From: Nocardia brasiliensis IFM 10847
GTDB lineage: Bacteria; Actinomycetota; Actinomycetes; Mycobacteriales; Mycobacteriaceae
NCBI RefSeq assembly: GCF_000710915.1
Contig: NZ_BAUA01000002.1
Span: 24,881-88,880, forward strand
Length of the DNA stretch: 64,000 nt
Direction of reading: 5' to 3'
The translations under genes and the position numbers were made by a program. Under the pieces are notes generated by a model, which saw nothing but the letters and a program-made list of their open reading frames with translations, ran no database searches and was not told the DNA's origin. Shown here in pieces: positions 9,765-20,006 of this stretch. The first letter of the stretch is position 1. Every line of letters starts with the position of its first letter.

Positions 9765-10187
9765 GTGCTGGTGATCAGGGCCGACCTCGTAGCGGCGATG
9801 GTGGCGCACGCGCGCGCCGACCACCCGGACGAGGCATGCGGCGTCATCGCCGGACCGGAGGGCTCGGACCGGCCGGAGCGGTTCGTCGCCATGATCAACG
9901 CCGAGCGTTCGCCCACCTTCTACCGTTTCGATTCCGGTGAGCAGCTGCGCGTCTGGCGCGCCATGGACGACGCCGACGAGACGCCGGTGGTGATCTACCA
10001 CTCGCACACCGCCACCGAGGCCTACCCGAGCCGCACCGACGTGTCCTACGCGTCCGAGCCCTACGCCCACTATGTGCTGATCTCCACCCGTGATCCGGAA
10101 CAGCACGAGCTGCGCAGCTATCGCATCGTCGACGGCGAGGTCACCGAGGAACCGGTGCGCATCGTCGACGCCTACGAATCCGTCTGA
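9765..10187 (+). CDS. mec: CysO-cysteine peptidase (JAMM metalloprotease)
   Basis: 140 aa Zn metalloprotease that releases cysteine from the CysO-cysteine adduct. The complete JAMM motif is present: Glu23, His79, His81, Ser89 and Asp92 (HSH-x7-S-x2-D). The GTG start at 9765 gives a compact single domain. It is followed directly by cysO and cysM, the two other parts of the pathway. Confidence 0.93.
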   Translation: MLVIRADLVAAMVAHARADHPDEACGVIAGPEGSDRPERFVAMINAERSPTFYRFDSGEQLRVWRAMDDADETPVVIYHSHTATEAYPSRTDVSYASEPYAHYVLISTRDPEQHELRSYRIVDGEVTEEPVRIVDAYESV

Positions 10188-10220
10188 ACCGATGCCTGTT
10201 CGTGAAACCGAGGAGTTCTC

Positions 10221-11464
<1,244 letters not shown>

Positions 11465-11543
11465 GCCTTTCCCTCGGTAGCGCGCGGCGCCGGTCGGTAC
11501 CCTCGAAAGAGCGGGCCGTCGCCCGCGTCCCGAGGAGGTGCCG

Positions 11544-12269
11544 ATGACCGGCGTCGGTTCGTCGTTCGATCCGGATCGGATAGCGCGGATCCGCGCACAA
11601 CTGGGCAAGCCGGGTACCGCGGCGCCCGGGTCCGCGGGTGCGCCCGCGAAATCCACGAACTTCGCGGTGCTGCGGCAGCTGTGGTTGCGCGCCGGGGTGC
11701 TGATCGCCGGCTTCGTCGCGCTGCTGTACGGCATCGAGGGCGTCGACACCCTCGACAACAATCAGCTCGACAATGCGGGAATCCATCCCCGCGACGCCGA
11801 CGGGCTGTGGGGCATCGTGTTCGCGCCGCTGCTGCACAGTGGCTGGCCGCATCTGGTCGGCAACACGCTGCCGGTGCTCCTGCTCGGATTTCTGGCGTTG
11901 TGCGCGGGCATCGGGCGCGGCCTGGTCGCCACCGCGATCATCTGGATCGTGGCCGGGCTCGGCACCTGGCTGACCGGCGCCACCGGCTCCGTGCACCTGG
12001 GCGCGTCGGTTCTGGTGTTCGGCTGGTTGACATTCTTGATCTCGCGCGGCTGGTTCGCCCGCAACGTCGGGCAGATCGTGCTCGGGCTGGTGGTGCTGGC
12101 GTTCTACGGGTCGCTGCTGTGGGGGGTATTGCCCGGTCAGCCCGGAATCTCTTGGCAGGGCCATCTTTTCGGGGCCGTGGGTGGATTGCTCGCCGGCTGG
12201 GTACTCTCTGGTGATGCACGTCGAAGTCGTCGCGGGGATCAGCAGGGAATCATTGCGTCGCCACGGTGA
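11544..12269 (+). CDS. Rhomboid family intramembrane serine protease
   Basis: 241 aa with about six membrane segments. HSGWPHLVGN is the conserved H-x2-W-x-H-x2-N loop, the Ser nucleophile lies in HLGASVLVFGWL, and the His is in SWQGHLFG. The usual GASG is GASV here. The ATG at 11544 is preferred over the GTG at 11538 because GAGGAGG lies 5 bp upstream. It is orthologous by position to Rv1337. The gene normally next, murI, is absent. Confidence 0.85.
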   Translation: MTGVGSSFDPDRIARIRAQLGKPGTAAPGSAGAPAKSTNFAVLRQLWLRAGVLIAGFVALLYGIEGVDTLDNNQLDNAGIHPRDADGLWGIVFAPLLHSGWPHLVGNTLPVLLLGFLALCAGIGRGLVATAIIWIVAGLGTWLTGATGSVHLGASVLVFGWLTFLISRGWFARNVGQIVLGLVVLAFYGSLLWGVLPGQPGISWQGHLFGAVGGLLAGWVLSGDARRSRRGDQQGIIASPR

Positions 12270-12338
12270 GCGTGCGGCCCTTCGAGAAATGTGGGGGATA
12301 GTTTCTTGAGCGCAGAATCGTCGTGGCAGCATGGGGGA

Positions 12339-13103
12339 ATGCGCCTAACCGTCCTCGGGTGCTCGGGCAGTGTGTCCGGCCCGGACTCCCCAGCGTCGGG
12401 GTATTTGCTGACCGGCCCGGATATGCGGCCGGTGGTGATCGATTTCGGACCCGGCGTGCTCGGCGCGTTGCAGCGCTATGCCGACCCCGGTGAGGTCGAC
12501 ATCTTTCTCACCCATCTGCACGCCGACCACTGCCTGGATCTGCCCGGGTTGCTGGTCTGGCGGCGCTACCACCCGACACCCCCGGTCGGCCGGGCCATCG
12601 TGCGCGGACCGTCGGACAGCGCGCTGCGGATCGGCAACGCCTCGGCCGAGGTCGGCGGCGAATGCGACGACTGGTCCGACGTGATCGACCACCGTCCGTG
12701 GAACGTCGAGGAGACAGTGGAATTCGGGCCGGGGCACACGGTGTCGGCGTTGCGGATGTTCCATCCGCCGGAGTCCTACGGTCTGCGGATCGTCACCGCC
12801 GCCGGGCGCACGTTCGTCTACACCGGCGACACCGCGATGTGCGAGTCGGTGCGTGAACTCGCCCGCGGCGCCGACATCTTGATGGCCGAAGCGTCCTGGA
12901 CCCACGATCCCGCGAATCGGCCACCCGGCATTCATCTTTCGGGCACCGAGGCCGGACAGATCGCGGCCGAGGCCGGCGTGAAAGAGCTGCTGCTCACCCA
13001 TATCCCGCCGTGGACCTCGCGGGAAGACGTGATCGCGGAAGCCAAGGCACAGTTCACCGGGCCGGTGCACGCGGTCGCGCCGGGCGAGACCTTCGATATC
13101 TGA
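12339..13103 (+). CDS. Metallo-beta-lactamase-fold cAMP phosphodiesterase (Rv1339-like)
   Basis: 254 aa. The metal site THLHADH (His59, His61, Asp63, His64) and later YTGDT and LLTHIPP blocks mark the metallo-beta-lactamase fold. The N-terminus VLGCSGSVSGPDSPASGY is typical of the Rv1339 group, described as an atypical class II cAMP phosphodiesterase. The ATG at 12339 begins exactly at this conserved N-terminus; the longer frame from 12291 is unlikely. In the related mycobacterial block it follows murI, which is missing here. Confidence 0.85.
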   Translation: MRLTVLGCSGSVSGPDSPASGYLLTGPDMRPVVIDFGPGVLGALQRYADPGEVDIFLTHLHADHCLDLPGLLVWRRYHPTPPVGRAIVRGPSDSALRIGNASAEVGGECDDWSDVIDHRPWNVEETVEFGPGHTVSALRMFHPPESYGLRIVTAAGRTFVYTGDTAMCESVRELARGADILMAEASWTHDPANRPPGIHLSGTEAGQIAAEAGVKELLLTHIPPWTSREDVIAEAKAQFTGPVHAVAPGETFDI

Positions 13104-13191
13104 GTTCACCCACCCCGTCGGTTCCGCCTCCTGCTATCCCCCGTGCCGACCCACCCCGTCGACTCCGCCTCTCACCCCTTAGGCTGTCCGC

Positions 13192-13962
13192 GTGTCTAGA
13201 CGAGCCGATGGCAGGGCGGACGACGAACTCCGCGAGGTACGGATCACCCGGGGGTTCACCTCCCATCCGGCGGGCTCGGTGCTGGTGGAGTTCGGGCAGA
13301 CGCGGGTGATGTGCACGGCCAGCGTCACCGAGGGGGTGCCGCCGTGGCGGCGGGACTCCGGACTCGGTTGGCTCACCGCCGAATACGCGATGCTGCCCGC
13401 CGCGACGCACACCCGCAGCGGCCGTGAATCGGTGAAGGGCCGCGTCGGTGGCCGCACCCAGGAGATCAGCCGGTTGGTCGGCCGTTCACTGCGTGCCTGC
13501 ATCGACCTGGCCGCGATCGGAGAGAACACCATCGCGATCGACTGCGACGTGCTTCAGGCCGACGGCGGTACCAGGACCGCCGCGATCACCGGCGCGTATG
13601 TCGCGCTGTCCGACGCGGTCACCTACCTGGGGGCCGCGGGCGGTCTGGCCGACCCGCAGCCGATCTCCTGCGCGATCGCCGCCGTGAGCGTCGGCGTGGT
13701 GGACGGCCGGGTGCGACTCGACCTGCCCTACGAGGAGGATTCGCGCGCCGAGGTCGACATGAACGTGGTCGCCACCGACACCGGCACCCTGGTCGAGATC
13801 CAGGGCACCGGCGAGGGCGCCACCTTCCCGCGCTCGACCCTGGACAAGCTGCTCGATTCCGCGCTCGCCGGTTGCGAGCAACTGTTCGCCATCCAGAAAG
13901 AGGCGCTGGCCCTGCCGTATCCCGGTGTGCTGCCGGAGCCGTCCGAGTCGAAGAAGAAGTAA
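13192..13962 (+). CDS. rph: Ribonuclease PH
   Basis: 256 aa phosphorolytic 3'-5' exoribonuclease that trims tRNA 3' ends. Family blocks [24 protein letters not shown] and the phosphate-binding segment GRTQEISRL are present. The start is GTG at 13192. Its TAA overlaps the ATG of rdgB by one base (TAATG), so the two are coupled, as in mycobacteria. Confidence 0.95.
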   Translation: MSRRADGRADDELREVRITRGFTSHPAGSVLVEFGQTRVMCTASVTEGVPPWRRDSGLGWLTAEYAMLPAATHTRSGRESVKGRVGGRTQEISRLVGRSLRACIDLAAIGENTIAIDCDVLQADGGTRTAAITGAYVALSDAVTYLGAAGGLADPQPISCAIAAVSVGVVDGRVRLDLPYEEDSRAEVDMNVVATDTGTLVEIQGTGEGATFPRSTLDKLLDSALAGCEQLFAIQKEALALPYPGVLPEPSESKKK

Positions 13963-14570
13963 TGACGCGTCGCGTGCTGGTCGCCAGCCGTAATGCCAAG
14001 AAGCTGAACGAACTGCGCCGCATCCTCGCCGAGGCGGGGATCGCGGGCATCGAGATCGTCGGGCTCGACGATGTCCCCGCCTACGACGAAGCGCCCGAGA
14101 CCGGCGCGACGTTCGAGGAGAACGCGCTGGCCAAGGCGCGCGACGGTGCCGCGGCCACCGGATTGGCTTGTGTCGCAGACGATTCCGGGATCGAGGTGGA
14201 CGCGCTCAACGGCATGCCCGGCGTGCTCTCGGCACGCTGGGCGGGTAAGCACGGCGACGACGCGGCCAACAACGCGCTGCTGCTGGCGCAGCTCGGTGAT
14301 GTCCCGGACGAGCGTCGCGGCGCCCGGTTCGTTTCCACCTGCGCGCTGGTCGTGCCGGACGGCGCCGAACTCGTGGTGCGCGGCGAATGGCCGGGCACGG
14401 TGGGCCGGAAACCGCTGGGCGAGGGCGGTTTCGGCTACGACCCGCTGTTCTTCCCGGACGGTGGCGACATCTCCGCGGCGCAGTTGACGCCCGCGCAGAA
14501 GGACGCGGTGTCGCACCGCGGCCGCGCGCTGACCCAGCTGCTGCCCGCGCTCACCGCGCTCGCCGACTGA
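13962..14570 (+). CDS. rdgB: Non-canonical purine NTP pyrophosphatase (ITPase)
   Basis: 202 aa, Ham1/RdgB family. It hydrolyses dITP, XTP and ITP and keeps deaminated purines out of nucleic acids. The substrate blocks SRNAKKLNEL and ADDSGIEVDALNG and the C-terminal SHRGRAL are clear. The ATG at 13962 overlaps the rph stop; the longer frame from 13872 only reads back into rph. Confidence 0.95.
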   Translation: MTRRVLVASRNAKKLNELRRILAEAGIAGIEIVGLDDVPAYDEAPETGATFEENALAKARDGAAATGLACVADDSGIEVDALNGMPGVLSARWAGKHGDDAANNALLLAQLGDVPDERRGARFVSTCALVVPDGAELVVRGEWPGTVGRKPLGEGGFGYDPLFFPDGGDISAAQLTPAQKDAVSHRGRALTQLLPALTALAD

Positions 14571-14573
14571 GCG

Positions 14574-15128
14574 TCAGACGCCGAAGTCCTGCTTGACCTT
14601 CTTCGCATTGACGTGCTCGACGAAGAAGGACAGCAGCGGGATGGTGCCGGCCAGCAGCGTGCCGACGGTGCGCAGCACCGGCCAGCGCACCTTGACCGCG
14701 AGGTCGGCGGTGACCAGCAGGTAGACGAAGTACACCCAGCCGTGCACGACGGCGATCCAGCTCGGGGTGTGCACGTCGAAGCCGTATTTGGCGATCATCT
14801 CGCCGGTGAGCAGCAGCAGCCAGAGACCGGTGACCCAGGCCAGGGCGCGGTAGCGCAGCAGCGCGGCCCTGATCTTCTCGGTTTTCGCCGAGCCGGCGGC
14901 GGGCGGGGCTTCTTGTTCCTGCGCCGCCTTGTCGCCGCGCAGTGCGGTGGCCAGCGTGCCGTCGGTCGTCGAGGCGACCGCGCGGTCGGCCGAGGCGGCG
15001 GTGCGGTCTGCGGCCGCGTTCGCGGTCGAGTCGCCCGCGGTCGCCTCGACGCTGTCCGGCGTCTGCGACAGGTGGGTCTCCTCAGCTGAGCCCGAACCGC
15101 CCTCGGTGAAGTTCTCGCTGGTGGTCAA
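14574..15128 (-). CDS. DUF3817 family membrane protein
   Basis: 184 aa. The N-terminal 75 residues are low-complexity Ala/Thr/Glu. Three membrane segments follow (about 95-112, 125-145 and 155-172), with the core GEMIAKYGFDVHTP and HGWVYFVYLLVTADLAVK of the DUF3817 family (Rv1342c position). The best start is a TTG at 15128 that overlaps the upstream stop by 4 bp (TTGA); no ATG or GTG in frame keeps the N-terminal region. It is convergent with rdgB, 3 bp apart. Function unknown. Confidence 0.8.
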   Translation of the reverse strand: MTTSENFTEGGSGSAEETHLSQTPDSVEATAGDSTANAAADRTAASADRAVASTTDGTLATALRGDKAAQEQEAPPAAGSAKTEKIRAALLRYRALAWVTGLWLLLLTGEMIAKYGFDVHTPSWIAVVHGWVYFVYLLVTADLAVKVRWPVLRTVGTLLAGTIPLLSFFVEHVNAKKVKQDFGV

Positions 15129-15574
15129 CCGGCTTTCCTCTCGGTATCGCGGGCGCCCAGGCCCGCCTCGCGGACCTGATCATCGATGTCTCGAGCGTGC
15201 AATTCGGCCAGGTACCGGTTGTATTCGGCGAGCACCGGATCCTCGTCGCGCACCGCCTGCGGCCGCTCCGGCAGGATGCCGGCCGGAATCTCGCGCGGCG
15301 CAACGGGTTTCGGGGTGGTCCGGGGGGCGTCGCCGGACTCGCCGTGCTCCTCGGCCTCCTGTTCCAGCCGGACGAAGCGGAAGTAGGCGAACACCGCGAA
15401 CGCCGCGAACAGCGGCCACTGCAACGCGTAGCCGAGATTCTGGCCGGTGCCGCTGCTCGATTCGAACCGCTGCCACTGCCACCAGGCCAGCGCGAGGCAG
15501 CCCAGTGCGGCGACGATCACCAGCACGATGAGGGCCGGGCGATTGTGTGCCGAGCGGCGGGGTGAAGCGGACAC
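15125..15574 (-). CDS. LprD-like membrane protein (Rv1343c position)
   Basis: 149 aa. Two membrane segments (about 13-32 and 50-67) are followed by a charged cytosolic tail rich in Glu and Arg. The GTG at 15574 (VSASPRRSAHN) gives a short basic N-terminus before the first segment, which is more plausible than the longer frame. No lipobox Cys is visible, so lipidation is not supported. It is coupled to the DUF3817 gene by a 4-bp overlap, the same pair as in mycobacteria. Function unknown. Confidence 0.7.
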   Translation of the reverse strand: MSASPRRSAHNRPALIVLVIVAALGCLALAWWQWQRFESSSGTGQNLGYALQWPLFAAFAVFAYFRFVRLEQEAEEHGESGDAPRTTPKPVAPREIPAGILPERPQAVRDEDPVLAEYNRYLAELHARDIDDQVREAGLGARDTERKAG

Positions 15575-15674
15575 GGCTACTACGGTACCCCGTCTACTAC
15601 ACGGTACGTAGGACAGGTTCGGCCAGGTGCCGCCCGCGGACTCGCCCACCGGCGGGTGGGCGAGCCGGTCGAGC

Positions 15675-16550
15675 TCAGAACTTGTAGGTGACGCCGGTCA
15701 ATCGCTCGGACTCGGTCCAGAGTTTCTGCCAGAGTTCCTTGTTCTTGGACAGGCGGGTGGAGGGCGAGGATTCCACCGGGCCCTGCGTCTGGAAGAACCG
15801 GCGCGGACCCCAGTAGACCTCGGGGTCGGCGTCGGGCATGGTGGCCGCGAACAGCGTCGAGTGCGCGGCCTTCTTCGGCGGGTGACCGATCAGCGCGACG
15901 AACGGTTTGATGATCCGGTCGATCGGCGTTTCGGTCCTGGCGAACAGTTCGGTGGCGGAAACCCCGGGGTGCACCCCGTAGGAGCGTTTGCTCGAACCGG
16001 ATTCGGCGAGGCGGCGTTGCAGTTCCCGCGCGAACATCAGGTTCGACAGCTTGGCCTGCGCGTAGGCGAGGTTGCGCTGGTAGCGACGGTGCTCGTAGTT
16101 GAGGTCGTCGACCCAGAGCTTCGGCGTCTGCTTGTGCGCGATGCTGGCCAGCGTGACCACTCGGTCGCCGATCCGGTCCAGCAGCAGGCCGGTCAGCGCG
16201 AAGTGCCCGAGATGGTTGACGCCCCACTGGGTTTCGAAGCCGTCCTTGGTGCGCGAGAACGGCACGTTCATCAGGCCGGCGTTGTTGATCAGCACGTCGA
16301 ACTCGCCCTGCTGCTCGGCGAACCTGCGCACCGAGGACAGATCGGACAGGTCGAGTTCGGCGACGCGCACGTCGCCGGCGATGCCGTCGGCGACCTCCTT
16401 GGCCTTGACCGCATTGCGGCAGGCCATGACGACGGTCGCGCCTTTGCTCGCGAGGACTTCGGTGGTCACGGCGCCCAGCCCGCCGTTCGCCCCGGTGATC
16501 ACGAAGGTGCGCCCGGTCTGATCCGGGATTTCAGTAGGTTTCCACGCCAT
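15675..16550 (-). CDS. Short-chain dehydrogenase/reductase
   Basis: 291 aa. The NAD(P)-binding turn TGANGGLG (about 20-27), NNAG, and the catalytic Tyr-x3-Lys as YAQAK are present. The C-terminal HPGVSATELF block fits the retinol-dehydrogenase-like SDR group common in actinobacteria. Substrate unknown. The ATG at 16550 follows an AAGG-type site. A CRP-like palindrome lies 75-92 bp upstream of the start. Confidence 0.82.
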   Translation of the reverse strand: MAWKPTEIPDQTGRTFVITGANGGLGAVTTEVLASKGATVVMACRNAVKAKEVADGIAGDVRVAELDLSDLSSVRRFAEQQGEFDVLINNAGLMNVPFSRTKDGFETQWGVNHLGHFALTGLLLDRIGDRVVTLASIAHKQTPKLWVDDLNYEHRRYQRNLAYAQAKLSNLMFARELQRRLAESGSSKRSYGVHPGVSATELFARTETPIDRIIKPFVALIGHPPKKAAHSTLFAATMPDADPEVYWGPRRFFQTQGPVESSPSTRLSKNKELWQKLWTESERLTGVTYKF

Positions 16551-16624
16551 GAGCCAACCTTACTCTCGAGTAAGTTCCGAGGGAAGAGAATCGCCCGGAT
16601 CGTACATCGAGTGTCTCAGACAGG

Positions 16625-16642
16625 AAGTGATCCCGGTCACTT
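16625..16642. promoter_or_regulatory. CRP-like palindrome upstream of the SDR gene
   Basis: The 18-bp sequence aagtgatcccggtcactt is a perfect 6+6 palindrome around 6 bp, with the GTGA-N6-TCAC core of CRP-family sites. It lies between the SDR start and the lipase stop, so the SDR is the likely target. Confidence 0.45.
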
Positions 16643-16696
16643 TCCGGGCCGGGTTCAGCGCCGCCTAACAGGGATTTCAGTGGCAGCTAACGGCAT

Positions 16697-18103
16697 TCAG
16701 CGACCGCTGCCGATCGGTTGCTGGAACGCGGCCGCCAGCACGGTACCGACCGTCTCGCCCCACACCTGCCAGGTCGCTTGGTCGAGCATCATCGAGCCGA
16801 CGTCGGAGGTGTGCACGCCGGTCGCCACCGGCTTGCCTGCGAACCGGTCGGCCAGCCACAGCAGGGCGCGGGGCGCGGCGATCGGATCGAGCGTGAGGTG
16901 CTCGCTGAAGTGGTCGCGGACGTACTCGACGCGCGCGTTCGGGTCCTGGGCGTAGTAGTCGACGAGTTCGTTGACCGGTCCCACCGGGATCAACCAGTCC
17001 GGGTTGGCCTGGTACATGAACATCGGCATGTCCGGGACGGCCTTGCCCATCTTGGTCTTGTCCAGCACCGCGGTGACTTTCGGATCGGTGAACGGATTCG
17101 CGGCGAGCATGCCGATGTTGTTCGCGAACGGGAAGAAGATCGACTGGTAACTCGCGCAGAGCTGTTCCTTGGCCGCCATCATCAGTTTGCCGAGGCCGTT
17201 CATGTTCTCGTCCAGGAAATCGCGCAGCTCCGGGTACTCGCGGGAGACGCCGAGCGCGCCGGCGAAGATCAACCCGGCGGACAGGTTGCCGTTGGCCATC
17301 TTCAGTGCGGCCGACAGGTCGGCGGGGATGCCGCCCTCGGCCACGCCGACGACGTTGAGTTCGGGTGCGTAGCTCTGCTTCAGTTCGGCGGCGTGACCGG
17401 TGGCGATGGCGCCGCCGGAGTAGCCCATCAGGCCGACCCGGGTCGCGGTGCCGGACAGCTGCATCGGGTCGAAGTTCTCCGCCGCGCGGATGCCGTCGAG
17501 GGTGATCCGACCCGCCAAAGGTCCTGCGGCATAGGCGGAATCGGGCCCCTGGTGGTCCGGTACCACCACGGCCCAGCCCTGTGCCAGGGCCGCCTGCACC
17601 TCCAGGAACTGGGCGGCGACCAGGACCGATCCGGTGATCGTCGCCGGGATGGAACCCATCTGCAACTGGTAGGACGGCATGCAGTAGTTGCCGGTGGAGT
17701 CCTCGGCGATCTGATACGAGAACAGCGGCCGGTCTGCCACGTAGCCGCGCGGCTTCAGCACGGTGGCCACTGCGGCGATGGGTTCGCCGCGGGTGTTGGT
17801 CGAGCGGTACGACAGCTGCCAGGCGTCCACGTTGACCGGGATCAGCGACAGATTCGCCACATGCACCTGCCGGGCCGCGATGAGCTGCCCGGGCGCGAGA
17901 TCGGCGAACGCGTCCGGGGCCGGGCGATAGAACGCGGGATCGAAACCGGGCGGCATCGGTGGAATCGGGAACGGCAGGGCGGGCGCGACCGGGGGCGGGC
18001 CCGGTTCGGCGGCGACCTGCCCGGCGAGGGCGACCGGCAGCCCGGCCGCCAGCACGGCGAGGGCCGCGACCAACTTCATCGTGCGCGTGCGCGGAGTAAC
18101 CAC
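16697..18103 (-). CDS. Secreted lipase (secretory lipase family, LIP)
   Basis: 468 aa with an N-terminal signal peptide: basic start, hydrophobic core LVAALAVLAAGLPVALA, cleavage near residues 28-33. A Pro-rich linker follows, then an alpha/beta-hydrolase domain with the nucleophile elbow GYSGG and the PDHQGPDSAYAAG loop typical of secretory triacylglycerol lipases. M9 is an alternative start closer to the signal core. It is divergent from a TetR gene across 160 bp, which may control it. An esterase on other lipids is equally possible. Confidence 0.82.
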   Translation of the reverse strand: MVTPRTRTMKLVAALAVLAAGLPVALAGQVAAEPGPPPVAPALPFPIPPMPPGFDPAFYRPAPDAFADLAPGQLIAARQVHVANLSLIPVNVDAWQLSYRSTNTRGEPIAAVATVLKPRGYVADRPLFSYQIAEDSTGNYCMPSYQLQMGSIPATITGSVLVAAQFLEVQAALAQGWAVVVPDHQGPDSAYAAGPLAGRITLDGIRAAENFDPMQLSGTATRVGLMGYSGGAIATGHAAELKQSYAPELNVVGVAEGGIPADLSAALKMANGNLSAGLIFAGALGVSREYPELRDFLDENMNGLGKLMMAAKEQLCASYQSIFFPFANNIGMLAANPFTDPKVTAVLDKTKMGKAVPDMPMFMYQANPDWLIPVGPVNELVDYYAQDPNARVEYVRDHFSEHLTLDPIAAPRALLWLADRFAGKPVATGVHTSDVGSMMLDQATWQVWGETVGTVLAAAFQQPIGSGR

Positions 18104-18263
18104 AGACCAACCTCTTTGTTGCTCGGAGCCATATGTGATCCCGATTGGTTTCAGAATGGTGTCGAGTATGCACAGTCATGACCCGGATCACAACCAGCGC
18201 GCGATGAGACCTTCCCCGCGCTGGTCACCGCTGGTCCGGTGCGCGCTCGGATACGGTGGCAGG

Positions 18264-18908
18264 GTGACCATCGTGGGTAGGCAATACGGCGGACGCGCCG
18301 TCACGGAGCGCAAGGCGGAACGGCGTCAGCGCTTCCTCGACGCGGCGACGCGGATATTCGCCGAACGCGGCTATGCGAACTGCTCGCTGGCCGACGTCTG
18401 CACCGCGGCGGCACTGTCCAAGCGGCAGTTCTACGAGGAGTTCCAGACCCGGGAGGACGTGCTGGTCGCCGCCTACGATCGGATTCAGGACGAGGCCGCC
18501 GTGGCGCTGCTCCCGGCGCTGGCCGAACTCGATCCGGGCGCCGATATGACCGCCGCGATGAATGCGGTGGTCTCGGCCTATCTGGGTTCGATCGGCTCCG
18601 ACCCGTACCGCGCCAAGGTCGCCTTCATCGAGGTGGTCGGCGTCAGCGACCGGATGGAGCGGCACCGCCGGGAACGACGGCACGCGTGGGCCGAGTTGCT
18701 CGAGGCCGCCGTCGTGCCGCGGGTGGCCCCCGGCGCCCGCATTCGTGGCGGGACCGCTTGGGGCGCAAGCGCGCTCATCGGTGCGATCAACGGCTTGGCG
18801 CACGAGTGGGTGCTCGCCGACCCGCGCCCTCCGGTCGGCGAACTGGTGGACGTGCTGGTGCCGATGGCGCTGGCCATGCTGGAGGGGCCGGATCAGCGCA
18901 CCGCGTAG
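18264..18908 (+). CDS. TetR family regulator
   Basis: 214 aa. The N-terminal helix-turn-helix includes FAERGYANCSLADVC and SKRQFYEEF (about residues 25-60), followed by a helical ligand-binding domain. GTG at 18264 was chosen because upstream codons have no ribosome site and would extend well before the DNA-binding domain. It is divergent from the lipase gene and overlaps the next TetR gene tail-to-tail by 16 bp. Confidence 0.82.
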   Translation: MTIVGRQYGGRAVTERKAERRQRFLDAATRIFAERGYANCSLADVCTAAALSKRQFYEEFQTREDVLVAAYDRIQDEAAVALLPALAELDPGADMTAAMNAVVSAYLGSIGSDPYRAKVAFIEVVGVSDRMERHRRERRHAWAELLEAAVVPRVAPGARIRGGTAWGASALIGAINGLAHEWVLADPRPPVGELVDVLVPMALAMLEGPDQRTA

Positions 18909-19528
18909 TCCGCTAGTGACGGCGTGAGCGTGTCGAACGCGATGCCGATGTATTCGATGAGCGCCGCGGCGATTTCGTCGTTGGACTCCCCGGCGAGGGT
19001 GCGCCGCATGGTCTCGTCGAACAGCACCCGGTGCACCCCGCCCAGCTGGGCTGCCGCCACCCGGGGCGTGATATCCGTTGCGGCCGCTCCGGTTTCGGCG
19101 GCCAAGGTGTCGGCGAGCGCCTGTTGCCGGTCGTCGTGGAATTCGCGGAGCCGAGCGAGCAGTGCCGGGCTGTCGGCGATCATGCCGGCGAACTCGGGGC
19201 CGGAGAAGCCTGCGACCGGGTCCTGCTCGGTCGCCGCCGTCAGATAGGCGGCGCGCAGGGCTGCCAGCGCGGATTGGCCCGGTTCGCGCTCGCGCACGAC
19301 GCGGGCGAGTTGGTCGACGAACACGTCGCGCAGGTCGAGGGCGAGGTCCTCCTTGCGCGGGAAGTAGTTGGTGACCGTCATCTTGGCGACCTGTGCGGCG
19401 GCCGCGACGTCGGCGATCGTGACCTTGTCGAAGCCGTGCTCGAGGAACAGCCTGGTCGCCTGATCGGAGATGTTCTCCCTGGTCTGTAGCTTTTTCCGGT
19501 CTCGAAGGCCCATCTGCTCTGTGGTCAT
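18893..19528 (-). CDS. TetR family regulator
   Basis: 211 aa. A typical TetR N-terminus (RDRKKLQTRENISDQATRLF, then VAKMTVTNYFPRKEDL) is followed by a TetR C-terminal domain. The ATG at 19528 (MTTEQMG) is preferred over the ATG at 19555. The 170 bp upstream separate it from the plus-strand small ORF and sigma gene and hold an imperfect AT-rich dyad (gaccaaaat...atttttaggtc) over a plus-strand promoter. It may therefore repress that operon, by inference. Confidence 0.82.
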   Translation of the reverse strand: MTTEQMGLRDRKKLQTRENISDQATRLFLEHGFDKVTIADVAAAAQVAKMTVTNYFPRKEDLALDLRDVFVDQLARVVREREPGQSALAALRAAYLTAATEQDPVAGFSGPEFAGMIADSPALLARLREFHDDRQQALADTLAAETGAAATDITPRVAAAQLGGVHRVLFDETMRRTLAGESNDEIAAALIEYIGIAFDTLTPSLADYAVR

Positions 19529-19564
19529 GCAGACACCATAACTGATACCGACCAAAATTTATGC

Positions 19565-19593
19565 TTGACATATTTTTAGGTCTGTTCTAACTT
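19565..19593 (+). promoter_or_regulatory. Predicted sigma-A promoter for the small ORF/sigma factor operon
   Basis: A perfect -35 (ttgaca, 19565-19570) is 17 bp from taactt (19588-19593). It lies in an AT-rich patch unlike the surrounding sequence and overlaps an imperfect dyad that could bind the adjacent TetR protein. Confidence 0.6.
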
Positions 19594-19701
19594 TGTCTTC
19601 GTCAACGAGAACGAAGGAGCAGCACCGCCTTGAATCACGGACTTGTCGTAGCGACCTCGGCCCGTACCAGCACCACCATCGACCGAAAGGGAACAGCCAC
19701 C

Positions 19702-19914
19702 ATGGCCGACAAGACCACCGCGCAGACCACCATCGACGCCGTCCTCCGGCGCTTCGCGCCGACCGAGACGGCCCCGGGTAAGACGCGAAAGAGCCGGCGC
19801 ACCAACGGGTTCCCCGGCGCGGCGCGCCTCGACCGGACGGGCGGACAGCCGCGGCACCAGAGCGCCTTCCGGGCGGCCCCGCAGCGTCCGCTGCGTATTC
19901 CCGGTCGCGGCTGA
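19702..19914 (+). CDS. Small basic hypothetical protein
   Basis: 70 aa, strongly basic (many Arg, Lys, Pro), probably disordered, with no membrane segment. The ATG at 19702 follows AAAGGGA; an in-frame ATG at 19630 would give 94 aa. It is the first ORF after the promoter at 19565 and is separated from the sigma factor gene by a large perfect hairpin. It could be a real small protein or a leader peptide for the sigma gene. I do not recognise it. Confidence 0.5.
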   Translation: MADKTTAQTTIDAVLRRFAPTETAPGKTRKSRRTNGFPGAARLDRTGGQPRHQSAFRAAPQRPLRIPGRG

Positions 19915-19953
19915 GCGTCCACAGCCCCGCCAGCCCGACCCGTCTTGCCGGGT

Positions 19954-20006
19954 GAACGCCGGGATCGAGTCCTCCTCCGGGAAGTCTCGACTCGATCCCG
20001 GCGTTC
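19954..20006 (+). terminator. Large perfect hairpin upstream of the sigma factor gene
   Basis: A 17-bp perfect inverted repeat (left arm gaacgccgggatcgagt at 19954-19970, right arm 19990-20006) with a 19-nt loop. There is no U-tract. It could be a terminator for the small ORF or an attenuator/leader structure in the sigma factor mRNA, 55 bp before the GTG start. Confidence 0.6.

Noticed and set aside
18135..18191. gtgatcc/ggatcac inverted pair between lipase and TetR genes
   Set aside because: Seven-base arms 43 bp apart are too weak to call an operator.
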